Below are positions 1-6,351 of a stretch of 40,382 nucleotides of DNA, one piece after another. The number at the start of each line of letters is the position of its first letter. The stretch's first letter is position 1. A program made the translations under genes and the position numbers. The stretch spans positions 1-40,382 of the forward strand of contig JACOXD010000002.1 of assembly GCA_016176465.1 (NCBI GenBank). Reading direction: 5' to 3'. A model generated the notes under the pieces. It saw only the letters and a list, made by a program, of their open reading frames with translations. It searched no databases and was not told the origin of the DNA. The stretch comes from Candidatus Daviesbacteria bacterium. Lineage in GTDB: Bacteria; Patescibacteriota; Microgenomatia; Daviesbacterales; UBA10151.

Positions 1-582
1 AATATTTTCCTTGGTAGTTTCCTTAATTAATTCCTGTTTAAGTTCGCTATTAATTTCGGAAGGAATTTCACCCCCATAAGTTAAGGTGAATTTCTCCAAG
101 TCACTCATGAAGTAAGTTACATTTTTCCCCCAATGAGGAGAAGCAGCATATACCCTATTCATTGAATATGGATCTTTTAAACCTTTATCAATATAATTTT
201 CCTTTAAACCCTCGGTAACTGTAAAAATACCATCTCTCCATGAGGCGAAATAAATTGCGTTATCTCCATAAACACCCCATCCCCAACCGTTAAATCCACC
301 TGGAATGCTTTTACCAAATGTAGATTCAACCCCGGCAATAGATGGGACTAATTTCCAGTCAACTGAATAAGCATCAGCGGCATCAATAAAGTCTTGAGCA
401 TGATATTGCAAGGGAGAATTATATTTGGCTAAATAATCCCTTAAAATTTCTGATCTTTTATCCAATTTCTTCATTTGGACACGTTGTTTTACGCCTGCAT
501 CAGTCGCTATTTTAGCCTGGAAATTTCCGGCAGAGATAAATAAATATGGTAAAAGGAAAGCTAAGATAATTAGTCTATACAT
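1..582 (-). CDS. Secreted lysozyme-like (transglycosylase/glucosaminidase fold) protein, C-terminus cut by window edge
   Basis: The reading frame is open from an ATG at 582 to the window edge, giving 194 codons with no stop. The first ~25 residues (MYRLIILAFLLPYLF then small residues) look like a signal peptide. Residues 70-130 contain VPSIAGVESTFGKS followed by GFNGWGWGVYG. This Glu-containing helix plus Gly/Trp loop is typical of the lysozyme-like superfamily that cleaves peptidoglycan glycan strands; E in GVESTFG is the candidate catalytic acid. An exported cell-wall hydrolase is therefore likely. The start codon sits directly after a hairpin and a run of eight T, so the gene appears to be read through a terminator-like leader (separate entry). 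Family assignment is by motif only; the missing C-terminus could carry other domains. Confidence 0.65.
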   Translation of the reverse strand, partial: MYRLIILAFLLPYLFISAGNFQAKIATDAGVKQRVQMKKLDKRSEILRDYLAKYNSPLQYHAQDFIDAADAYSVDWKLVPSIAGVESTFGKSIPGGFNGWGWGVYGDNAIYFASWRDGIFTVTEGLKENYIDKGLKDPYSMNRVYAASPHWGKNVTYFMSDLEKFTLTYGGEIPSEINSELKQELIKETTKENI

Positions 583-620
583 AAAAAAAATCCTGGGGTA
601 TGAGGGGTCACACTCCAGGA
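583..620 (-). terminator. Terminator-like hairpin with T8 lying between promoter and start codon
   Basis: On the minus strand TCCTGGAGT (620-612) can pair with ACCCCAGGA (599-591), a 9-bp stem with one G-U pair and a 12-nt loop. It is followed at once by eight T and then the ATG at 582. It could end transcripts from yvcK. It also lies downstream of its own promoter, so it may act as an attenuator for the lysozyme-like gene. Confidence 0.65.
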
Positions 621-630
621 TCTGTCAATT

Positions 631-659
631 ATTATACCCTATAAAAAAACAAATTGCAA
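631..659 (-). promoter_or_regulatory. Strong promoter for the lysozyme-like gene
   Basis: On the minus strand TTGCAA (659-654) is followed after exactly 17 nt by a perfect TATAAT (636-631). Transcription should begin near 623-624, only a few bases before the hairpin at 620-591. Confidence 0.7.
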
Positions 660-661
660 GT

Positions 662-1675
662 TTATAGGCTTAAAATTGACTTTGCAAGCTTCTCTGAATC
701 ATGTCTTAATAAGTGGACTCCAGGGAAATATTTTGCAAGTGGGGTTTTAATAATTTTTGCCTTAGGGGCTAACTTTAAGCAGACCTCTTCGTCAACTGTT
801 ACAGGCTCCTTTCCCTCTTCTTTATAGACTTCTATTACTTCAGGGGAGATATGGTTTTCGTTGGCAATAATGTAGTCTAATCTTTCAGGACTCCCTAAGT
901 AAAAAAGCAATGCCTTAAGAAAATCCGAAGCTTTATATTTGTCTGTTTCTCCTTTTTTAGTCATCAAGTTTAGGACGAAAATAATTTTGGCCTTTGAGTC
1001 GACAATTGCATTAGCAACTCCCGAAACTAAAAGGTGAGGCAAAATGCTAGTATATAAATCCCCTGCTGAAAAAACTATTTTTTCTGCCTGAGAAATAGCT
1101 TCTAAGGCTTTAGGATTAGGATCAGCAGTAGTATCAAAATAAATTCTTAATATCCCATCAGAACTGTCATAATTTTTTTTCTCTCCCCTTAAGTCTATAT
1201 CTGTTTCCCCTTCAATAACATTTCCTTTTTTTGTTTCAGCGCAAAGTTCCAAATCAGAGAGTGAAATTGGTTCAATGTGGGCTCTAACTCTAAATAAAGC
1301 TCTCGCCGCATCAATTCCCCTATCCTGGCCTTGATAAATCCGCTGCAACTGGGATTCAATTAAATTACCCAAAGCATGACCTTTTAAAGGGCCTTCCACG
1401 CCAGTTAACCTATCATTAAAAAGCTTTTGTGCCACTTGCTGCTGGTTCCCATCTTCCATTAATGCTAATAAACATTGTCTAATATCTCCTGAAGGTAACA
1501 CACCAAGCTCCATCCGCAATCTGCCGCTGCTGCCCCCACTATCCCAAGTGCCTGTTATAGCTGTAATTCCATCAGGATCATTGCTTTCAACCAATCCACT
1601 AAGTAAAGCAAAATGTCCAGTTCCACCACCAAGGGTGACAACTTTTTGAGAAAATTTAGAATTATCTACTGGCAT
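662..1675 (-). CDS. yvcK: YvcK/CofD-family UDP-sugar-binding gluconeogenesis/morphogenesis factor
   Basis: The 337-residue product starts with VVTLGGGTGHFALLSGL, the glycine-rich nucleotide-sugar loop of the YvcK/CofD family. DSGGSSGRLR (about residues 45-55) and LPSGDIRQCLLAL follow, both family hallmarks, and GHALGNL is also present. In Bacillus and other bacteria YvcK binds UDP-GlcNAc and is needed for cell shape and growth on gluconeogenic carbon sources. It has no demonstrated transferase activity, unlike archaeal CofD. The length is normal for YvcK (about 320-340). The gene runs toward the lysozyme-like gene; the hairpin at 583-620 probably ends its transcript. The nearby UDP-sugar genes glmS and murA fit a link to wall-precursor status, which is inference. 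Confidence 0.88.
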   Translation of the reverse strand: MPVDNSKFSQKVVTLGGGTGHFALLSGLVESNDPDGITAITGTWDSGGSSGRLRMELGVLPSGDIRQCLLALMEDGNQQQVAQKLFNDRLTGVEGPLKGHALGNLIESQLQRIYQGQDRGIDAARALFRVRAHIEPISLSDLELCAETKKGNVIEGETDIDLRGEKKNYDSSDGILRIYFDTTADPNPKALEAISQAEKIVFSAGDLYTSILPHLLVSGVANAIVDSKAKIIFVLNLMTKKGETDKYKASDFLKALLFYLGSPERLDYIIANENHISPEVIEVYKEEGKEPVTVDEEVCLKLAPKAKIIKTPLAKYFPGVHLLRHDSEKLAKSILSL

Positions 1676-1744
1676 TGGATTTTAAGTAGCTTATCATAAC
1701 TAGACTGCAAAATAAATCTTGTTGCGGTAAAATTAGTGCTGAGT

Positions 1745-1828
1745 GCCCCGATGCTGGAACTGGAAGACAGGCTGGCCTCAGAAGTCAGTGCCAGAAATGG
1801 CGTGGGAGTTCGAATCTCCCTTGGGGCA
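1745..1828 (+). tRNA. tRNA-Leu(CAG)
   Basis: Class II cloverleaf. Acceptor GCCCCGA (1745-1751) pairs with TTGGGGC (1821-1827) with one wobble, and A1828 is the discriminator. The anticodon stem is CTGGC/GTCAG around the loop CTCAGAA, so the anticodon is CAG. A long variable arm is present, and the T-arm GGGAG TTCGAAT CTCCC is intact. CCA is not encoded. Confidence 0.93.
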
Positions 1829-1843
1829 CTTTAAAAATAAAAG

Positions 1844-1877
1844 ATGACAGTGGTAGACGCTATATTGTTGAGATTGG
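1844..1877 (+). other. Possible degenerate 5' fragment of a tRNA-Leu
   Basis: Between tRNA-Leu(CAG) and the endonuclease gene lies GATG, then TGGTAGAC, GCTA, ATTG and GAG, in the same order as in the D-arm and anticodon arm of the intact tRNA-Leu(GAG) downstream. The acceptor strand and everything 3' of the anticodon loop are missing. The match is partial and D-loop words are shared by all leucine tRNAs, so this is a weak call. It is strengthened by the much clearer tRNA-Gln case at 26995. Confidence 0.4.
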
Positions 1878-1883
1878 TATAAT
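1875..1883 (+). promoter_or_regulatory. Extended -10 promoter of the homing endonuclease gene
   Basis: TGG then TATAAT (1878-1883) is a perfect extended -10 with no good -35. ATG 1890 lies 6 nt after it, so transcription should start at or next to the start codon. Confidence 0.6.
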
Positions 1884-1889
1884 ATGCTC

Positions 1890-2555
1890 ATGGATTGGAA
1901 TAGTAATCTTGCTTATTTAGTTGGTCTAATTACAACAGATGGAAGTTTATCTAAAGATGGGAGACATCTAGACTTTACATCAAAAGATAAGGAATTAATT
2001 GAAACATTTGCTAGGTTGTTAAACTTAGCAAATAAAATAGGTTTCAAGAGAAGTACATATAATCCACGAGGTATATATTTCCGAATTCAGTTTAGCAATG
2101 TAAAGCTTTACAGATTTTTACTTGGTATTGGTTTAATGCCGAATAAGACTAAAATAGTCGGTGAGTTAAAAATACCAGATGAATTTTTTGCAGACTTCTT
2201 AAGAGGTCATTTAGATGGAGATGGAAGTACCTATTCGTATTGGGATAAACGTTTCAAAAGTAGCTTCATGTTATATACGATATTTATGTCTGCGAGTAAA
2301 CCCCATTTAGAATGGATAGCTAAGATGATTAAAAAACTTTATATGTTGGAAGGTAGGATAACTTTTCATAATAGATCTTATTTTCATCTAAGATATGCCA
2401 AAACAAATTCAGTTATCTTATTGAAAAAAATTTATTACAAAGAAAACCTCTTTTGTTTAAAACGGAAGCGATTTAAAATTATGCAGGCCTTAGGTATAAT
2501 AAGCGATAGCAGCCGGGATGCTGGAACTGGTAGACAGGCTAGATTGAGGTTCTAG
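1890..2555 (+). CDS. LAGLIDADG homing endonuclease between leucine tRNA genes
   Basis: The protein has two LAGLIDADG-type helices, YLVGLITTDGSL (residues 8-19) and DFLRGHLDGDGS (about 102-113). Each ends in the acidic residue that binds the catalytic metal, so it is a single-chain two-motif enzyme of normal size (221 aa). Such enzymes cut a long specific DNA site and drive copying of their own gene. I chose ATG 1890 rather than 1884 because the TATAAT box ends at 1883 and would overlap the leader. The frame runs 44 nt into the intact tRNA-Leu(GAG) gene, so the last ~15 residues are a translation of tRNA sequence. No group I intron core can be seen around it, so it does not look like an ordinary intron-borne gene. 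The most likely target is a leucine tRNA gene. Confidence 0.85.
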   Translation: MDWNSNLAYLVGLITTDGSLSKDGRHLDFTSKDKELIETFARLLNLANKIGFKRSTYNPRGIYFRIQFSNVKLYRFLLGIGLMPNKTKIVGELKIPDEFFADFLRGHLDGDGSTYSYWDKRFKSSFMLYTIFMSASKPHLEWIAKMIKKLYMLEGRITFHNRSYFHLRYAKTNSVILLKKIYYKENLFCLKRKRFKIMQALGIISDSSRDAGTGRQARLRF

Positions 2556-2596
2556 TGCCCCTTAAAGGCGTGCAGGTTCAACTCCTGTTCCCGGCA
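2512..2596 (+). tRNA. tRNA-Leu(GAG)
   Basis: Class II tRNA. Acceptor GCCGGGA (2512-2518) pairs perfectly with TCCCGGC (2589-2595), and A2596 is the discriminator. The anticodon stem CTAGA/TCTAG encloses TTGAGGT, anticodon GAG. The T-arm is CAGG TTCAACT CCTG. CCA is not encoded. The 3' end of the endonuclease gene overlaps its first half. Confidence 0.93.
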
Positions 2597-2600
2597 CAAT

Positions 2601-2672
2601 GGGCACTTAGCTCAGTGGTAGAGCGCTTCGTTTACATCGAAGATGTCGGGGGTTCAAATCCCTCAGTGCCCA
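2601..2672 (+). tRNA. tRNA-Val(TAC)
   Basis: Acceptor GGGCACT (2601-2607) pairs with AGTGCCC (2665-2671) and A2672 is the discriminator. Anticodon stem CTTCG/CGAAG encloses TTTACAT, anticodon TAC. It starts 4 nt after tRNA-Leu(GAG), so the two are surely co-transcribed. CCA is not encoded. Confidence 0.95.
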
Positions 2673-2692
2673 CTGAAGTTAATAGAATTGCT

Positions 2693-3229
2693 TTACCTCT
2701 GATTAAAAAATTCTGTTCGGGTATCTTTGGCTGCTTGTATCATTCTATTTAAGCCCATAAGTGGAACAGCAATTCCACTAGTGGATACTGTAAATACTCT
2801 GGGAAATGTTCTTTGCATCCCAAATTCATTAATATGGGCAACCGCTATTTGTGTAGGATGAAATGGTCTAAGATAACTATCAACTTCTCTAGAATAGGCA
2901 ACTGTAGGAGTAAAATTAAAATAATTGATCAGAGCTAATTCTTCTTGATTAATGTCTTCCCAAATCCTTACACAAACACTATTACCAGAAGTACGTACTA
3001 AAATGGCTAATCGATAATTTCCTTCTAATCCCACCTCCATGCATGCTCTTCTTGCTAGAGAATTCATGTTATCCACGGTTCCAATATGGATCTCAAAATC
3101 TGTTAATAGCCCTCGTCGAGAAGTAAGCGGGCGATCTGATGGACGTTCTAATAGCGCACTCATCACTTCTCTCCTATTAAGGGGAGTGATTGCAGCAAAT
3201 CGAATCATTCTTTCATTCGAATCAGACAT
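2693..3229 (-). CDS. Conserved-looking hypothetical protein, leaderless
   Basis: 178 residues, no family recognised. It is a mixed alpha/beta soluble protein without signal peptide or membrane segment, and contains stretches such as YRLAILVRTSGNSVCVRIW that look like a beta hairpin. I chose the ATG at 3229 (MSDSNERM) instead of the ATG at 3268. A near-consensus promoter, TTGATA (3264-3259), 17 nt, TATACT (3241-3236), ends only 6 nt upstream of it and would lie inside the longer frame. The mRNA would then be leaderless. The 3' end lies 20 nt from tRNA-Val on the other strand. Confidence 0.6.
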   Translation of the reverse strand: MSDSNERMIRFAAITPLNRREVMSALLERPSDRPLTSRRGLLTDFEIHIGTVDNMNSLARRACMEVGLEGNYRLAILVRTSGNSVCVRIWEDINQEELALINYFNFTPTVAYSREVDSYLRPFHPTQIAVAHINEFGMQRTFPRVFTVSTSGIAVPLMGLNRMIQAAKDTRTEFFNQR

Positions 3230-3235
3230 TGTTAT

Positions 3236-3264
3236 AGTATACATTACTATAAGCCGATTATCAA
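3236..3264 (-). promoter_or_regulatory. Near-consensus promoter placing the TSS at a start codon
   Basis: TTGATA, 17-nt spacer and TATACT on the minus strand, 6 nt before ATG 3229. This is the best single example of the leaderless pattern in this window. Confidence 0.72.
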
Positions 3265-3378
3265 GCAAATACCCTTTTTTGAGAACCTTTTCTTGCCAAT
3301 TCCTTACCTGCCTTCAACATTTTTCTTAAAGCAATCTAATAAGATTAACTTCCTAAAAAAATAAGGAGGTGAGGCAAA

Positions 3379-3561
3379 ATGGAGGAAGGTAAAAAGAAGC
3401 AAGTCCAACAAGAGAGTCAGGAAAATCAAAACCAACAAGAACAAGGTGGTCAGCAAAATGAGGAGTATTTCTCTGAGATTACAAGTGGCTCCCGTCCTAA
3501 CCAAAGACAACGAGGTCAACCTCAAGGACAATCTCAAGAAGAGAACTTGGACGAGGATTAA
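3379..3561 (+). CDS. Small Q/E/N-rich disordered protein with strong Shine-Dalgarno
   Basis: 60 residues, almost entirely Q, E, N, G, R and K, with no hydrophobic core, signal peptide or membrane segment, so it is probably intrinsically disordered and cytoplasmic. It has one of the few textbook ribosome-binding sites in the window, AAGGAGGTGAGG (3363-3374), just before the ATG, which suggests abundant product. Function unknown. It resembles the P/Q-rich small protein at 9150-9410 in style, size and ribosome-binding site. The strong SD makes it more than a chance frame. Possible roles are a nucleic-acid or ribosome-associated tail protein, which is a guess. Confidence 0.6.
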   Translation: MEEGKKKQVQQESQENQNQQEQGGQQNEEYFSEITSGSRPNQRQRGQPQGQSQEENLDED

Positions 3562-3586
3562 TTAATATTTGTGATATATTAACTTT

Positions 3587-3808
3587 ATGGTCTCTACAAT
3601 GCTTGCTCTTTTGGCGCTGGTATTTGTAATCGAAGTTTTACTCTATAATGTTGTTAAGCCTGACCTTTATAAAATTCCCGGAGATCTATATATTAATAAA
3701 TGGGGCTTGAGGATTTATATTCCCTTTGTTTCTACTATAGTTATCTCAATTGTCCTTTCAATCCTGGCTAATTACTTTTTAGACTGGAAGGGGCTAGTAA
3801 GCTACTAA
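3587..3808 (+). CDS. DUF2905-like small membrane protein
   Basis: 73 residues with two hydrophobic segments (about 3-22 and 48-66) flanking a loop containing KIPGDLYIN. The IPGD signature followed by a strand and then IPFVSTIVISIVLSI matches the DUF2905 family of two-TM membrane proteins of unknown function. Length fits the family. An extended -10 TGATATATT (3572-3580) ends 6 nt before the ATG, so the message is probably leaderless. There is no Shine-Dalgarno. Confidence 0.7.
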   Translation: MVSTMLALLALVFVIEVLLYNVVKPDLYKIPGDLYINKWGLRIYIPFVSTIVISIVLSILANYFLDWKGLVSY

Positions 3809-3850
3809 AAACTTTATCTGTAATTAAAAATATTGTACAATTTCCAACGT

Positions 3851-3923
3851 GCCTCGGTTGCCAACGTGGTCAAGGCGCTTGTTTGAAGAACAAGTTATCT
3901 CAGTTCGATTCTGGGCCGAGGCA
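3851..3923 (+). tRNA. tRNA-Phe(GAA)
   Basis: Acceptor GCCTCGG (3851-3857) pairs perfectly with CCGAGGC (3916-3922), and A3923 is the discriminator. Anticodon stem CTTGT/ACAAG encloses TTGAAGA, anticodon GAA. T-arm loop TTCGATT. CCA is not encoded. A run of seven T follows at once (3925-3931), so the acceptor stem may double as a terminator stem. glmS starts 26 nt downstream. Confidence 0.94.
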
Positions 3924-3949
3924 CTTTTTTTGTTTGGCATTTCTCATAT

Positions 3950-5707
3950 ATGTGCGGCATATTTGGAATTATAGGTAATGATTCTTCTGCTCCCCAGAAA
4001 GTTTTCCAAGGACTAAAAGATATTGAGTATAGGGGTTATGATTCTTGGGGGATTGCTTATCTGCAAGAAAGCTCTGCTTATCCTAAAAATAATAGTTTTG
4101 AGATTATTAAAGATACTGGTTTTTTACCCAAAAACCTAAAGTTAGAGGATGGAAACTTGGCACTTGGCCATACTAGATGGGCAACCCATGGAGGTGTAAC
4201 TAAGGCAAATGCCCATCCCCACAGTGCTTGTAGTGGAAAGATTGTATTGGTCCATAATGGTATAGTTGAAAATTATTTAGAGATTAAAAAAAGTTTAAAA
4301 ACTCATAAATTTAAATCCCAGACAGATACTGAAGTTGTATCTCACCTAGTTGAGGAATTGCTGGAAAAAAATAATTTAAAGCAAGCTATGGCTAAGGCTT
4401 TTAAAAAACTGAAGGGGCTAAATGCATTTGTAGTCTCCGATGGTAAAACCCTAATAGCTTGTAAGAACAGCTCTCCTCTTGTTATTGGTCAAAGCAAAGA
4501 TGCTTTATATATTGCATCAGATCCCAACGCGATCCTACCGTTTACTAACAATCTTTATTTTTTAGAAGATAGTCAACTCGCAGTTTTAGGGAAAGATCTA
4601 GAAGTATTTTCAGTATCGAATTTAAGTAAAGTAGCTGTAAATTTTACTAAAGTAGATTGGGATTATAAAAAATCTACTTTAGATAAATTTCCCCATTTTA
4701 TGCTCAAAGAAATTTTTGAGCAGCCCAAAGTTATAAGGGCGATCTCTAAAAACGAGAAAGAGATTGAAAAAGTAGCCAATTTAATAGAAAAAGCCTATGG
4801 AACCTTTATGATAGGCTGTGGCAGTGCCTCCTACGCTGCACTCTCGGGAGTATATTTATTTTCTAAATTTGCCAAAAAGCACGTAAATTTTTCTATTGGT
4901 TCAGAGTTTAATTATATTGAACATTATTTAACTCCTAAAAGTTTACTTATTGCTGTTTCTCAATCTGGTGAGACCATGGATATTATTGAACCAGTAAAGT
5001 TTGCTAAAGAGAAAAAAACTAAAATTGTTGCTTTAACCAATGTTTTAGGATCGTCTCTTTATAGAATGTCCAACTACCCACTTTTGCTTTTGGCTGGTCC
5101 AGAAAAAGCAGTCTGTGCAACTAAAAGTTTTATTGCCATGCTCTCTAATATGATTATGCTAACTTTTTTTGTAGCTGAGGAAAAAAATAAAGGAGTTAAT
5201 ATTCTAGAGAAAAGCTCTAAAGAGATTGAGAGGATATTGGAAAATAAAGAGAAAATTAAAGGCTTGGCAAATAAAATCTCAAATTCTTCCCATATCTATA
5301 TTTTGGGAAGAGGTTTATCATATACTATTGCGCTGGAGAGTGCTTTAAAAATAAAGGAGATTTCCTATATTCATGCAGAAGGTTTTGCATCTGGTGAGCT
5401 AAAGCACGGAGTTATAGCTTTAGTTGAGAATGGTACTCCTGTAATTGTTTTTGTCCCAAATGATGAAACTAAAGAAGCTACCTTAGCTAATGCAATGGAG
5501 GTAAAAGCAAGAGGTGCGTTTGTGATAGGAGTAGGATCAGAAAATAATGAGGCCTTTGATTTTTTCTTTGAGGTTAAAGATTTTGGTGCCAGTTCTATGT
5601 TACCCAATACAGTCTTCGCTCAGCTACTTGCCTATTATTTGTCAATAAAATTAGGTTTAAATCCTGATAAACCCAGGAATCTAGCAAAAAGTGTGGTAGT
5701 GCGTTAA
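3950..5707 (+). CDS. glmS: Glutamine--fructose-6-phosphate aminotransferase (isomerizing)
   Basis: GlmS makes glucosamine-6-phosphate from fructose-6-phosphate and glutamine, the first step to UDP-GlcNAc for peptidoglycan. The protein begins MCGIFGIIG with the N-terminal nucleophile Cys2, followed by GHTRWATHG and HNGIVENY of the class II glutaminase domain (residues 1-~220). Two SIS sugar-isomerase domains follow, with SQSGETMD (about 344-351) in the first. The conserved C-terminal tail NPDKPRNLAKSV is present. At 585 residues it is slightly shorter than the usual ~605. There is no room for a glmS ribozyme: tRNA-Phe ends 26 nt upstream, so control by the known riboswitch is excluded. No clear SD is seen. 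Confidence 0.95.
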   Translation: MCGIFGIIGNDSSAPQKVFQGLKDIEYRGYDSWGIAYLQESSAYPKNNSFEIIKDTGFLPKNLKLEDGNLALGHTRWATHGGVTKANAHPHSACSGKIVLVHNGIVENYLEIKKSLKTHKFKSQTDTEVVSHLVEELLEKNNLKQAMAKAFKKLKGLNAFVVSDGKTLIACKNSSPLVIGQSKDALYIASDPNAILPFTNNLYFLEDSQLAVLGKDLEVFSVSNLSKVAVNFTKVDWDYKKSTLDKFPHFMLKEIFEQPKVIRAISKNEKEIEKVANLIEKAYGTFMIGCGSASYAALSGVYLFSKFAKKHVNFSIGSEFNYIEHYLTPKSLLIAVSQSGETMDIIEPVKFAKEKKTKIVALTNVLGSSLYRMSNYPLLLLAGPEKAVCATKSFIAMLSNMIMLTFFVAEEKNKGVNILEKSSKEIERILENKEKIKGLANKISNSSHIYILGRGLSYTIALESALKIKEISYIHAEGFASGELKHGVIALVENGTPVIVFVPNDETKEATLANAMEVKARGAFVIGVGSENNEAFDFFFEVKDFGASSMLPNTVFAQLLAYYLSIKLGLNPDKPRNLAKSVVVR

Positions 5708-5725
5708 AATATACCACATCTATCT

Positions 5726-5800
5726 GCGGGAGTAACTCAGTGGTAGAGTGCCTGCTTGCCAAGTAGGATGTCGCGGGTTCGACCCCCGTCTCCCGCTCCA
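5726..5800 (+). tRNA. tRNA-Gly(GCC) with encoded CCA
   Basis: Acceptor GCGGGAG (5726-5732) pairs with CTCCCGC (5790-5796). T5797 is the discriminator and CCA is encoded (5798-5800). Anticodon stem CCTGC/GTAGG encloses TTGCCAA, anticodon GCC. The next base after CCA is the A of an ATG start codon. Confidence 0.95.
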
Positions 5801-6325
5801 ATGGCTGTTAAAATTACTTACTTTGTCCACGGAACTAGCATTGATAATGAAAATGAAAAGCTCTCCCCTTTAGGCATAAAACAAACTAAACAGTTAAGAG
5901 AACAAACTAAAGATAAAATTTTTGATGTTATTTTTTCCTCTGATTTAAAAAGAGCGATAGATACTGCAAAATTTGCTTTTGAAGGTAGGGCTCCAATTAT
6001 TCTTGATAAAAGATTAAGAGAGTGTGATTATGGCGAGCATAATGGAAAGCCTACGTCGATAGTAGAACCTTTGCAGGAGGAGAATATTTTCCATAGATTC
6101 CCGGATGGTGAGAGTTACGAGGATATAAAAATAAGAATTGTAGATTTCTTAAATTTTCTAAAAGAAAATTATGATGGTAAAGCTGTTGCTTTAGTAGCTC
6201 ACAAAGGACCTCAACTTGCTCTAGATGTGATTATAAAAAATAAAACGTGGGAACAAGCATTTGCTGAGGATTGGCGCAAAACAAAATCTTGGCAACCTGG
6301 CTGGGAATATATTCTCAATACTTAA
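5801..6325 (+). CDS. Histidine phosphatase-like protein lacking the RHG arginine
   Basis: 174 residues of the histidine phosphatase (phosphoglycerate mutase-like) fold. Visible are SDLKRAIDTA (about 46-55), LRECDYGEHNGK (about 73-84, with the acid of the L.E.xxG block) and VAHKG, with the second histidine. The defining RHG near the N-terminus is instead FVHG: the nucleophilic His10 is kept but the preceding arginine that binds phosphate is missing. Activity may be weak or altered. The start is the ATG directly after the tRNA-Gly CCA; the open frame extends upstream into the tRNA but that part cannot be coding. Processing of the tRNA 3' end would free an mRNA that begins exactly at AUG. Confidence 0.75.
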   Translation: MAVKITYFVHGTSIDNENEKLSPLGIKQTKQLREQTKDKIFDVIFSSDLKRAIDTAKFAFEGRAPIILDKRLRECDYGEHNGKPTSIVEPLQEENIFHRFPDGESYEDIKIRIVDFLNFLKENYDGKAVALVAHKGPQLALDVIIKNKTWEQAFAEDWRKTKSWQPGWEYILNT

Positions 6326-6340
6326 AACACACCCGGTGTG
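6324..6340 (-). terminator. Intrinsic terminator between convergent genes
   Basis: CACAC (6328-6332), loop CCG, GTGTG (6336-6340). Read on the minus strand it is followed by TTTT. On the plus strand the sequence after it is also T-rich (TATTGTTTTC), so it may serve both convergent genes. Confidence 0.6.
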
Positions 6341-6351
6341 GGTATTGTTTT

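Noticed and set aside
2555-2752. 65-codon frame over the tRNA-Leu/tRNA-Val pair
   Set aside because: It consists almost wholly of tRNA sequence.
3039-3537. Other frames overlapping the hypothetical gene and the Q-rich gene (3039-3329 plus, 3304-3537 minus)
   Set aside because: They have no initiation signal. The minus-strand one is antisense to a gene with a strong SD.
3924-3950. glmS ribozyme before glmS
   Set aside because: Only 26 nt separate tRNA-Phe from the start codon.
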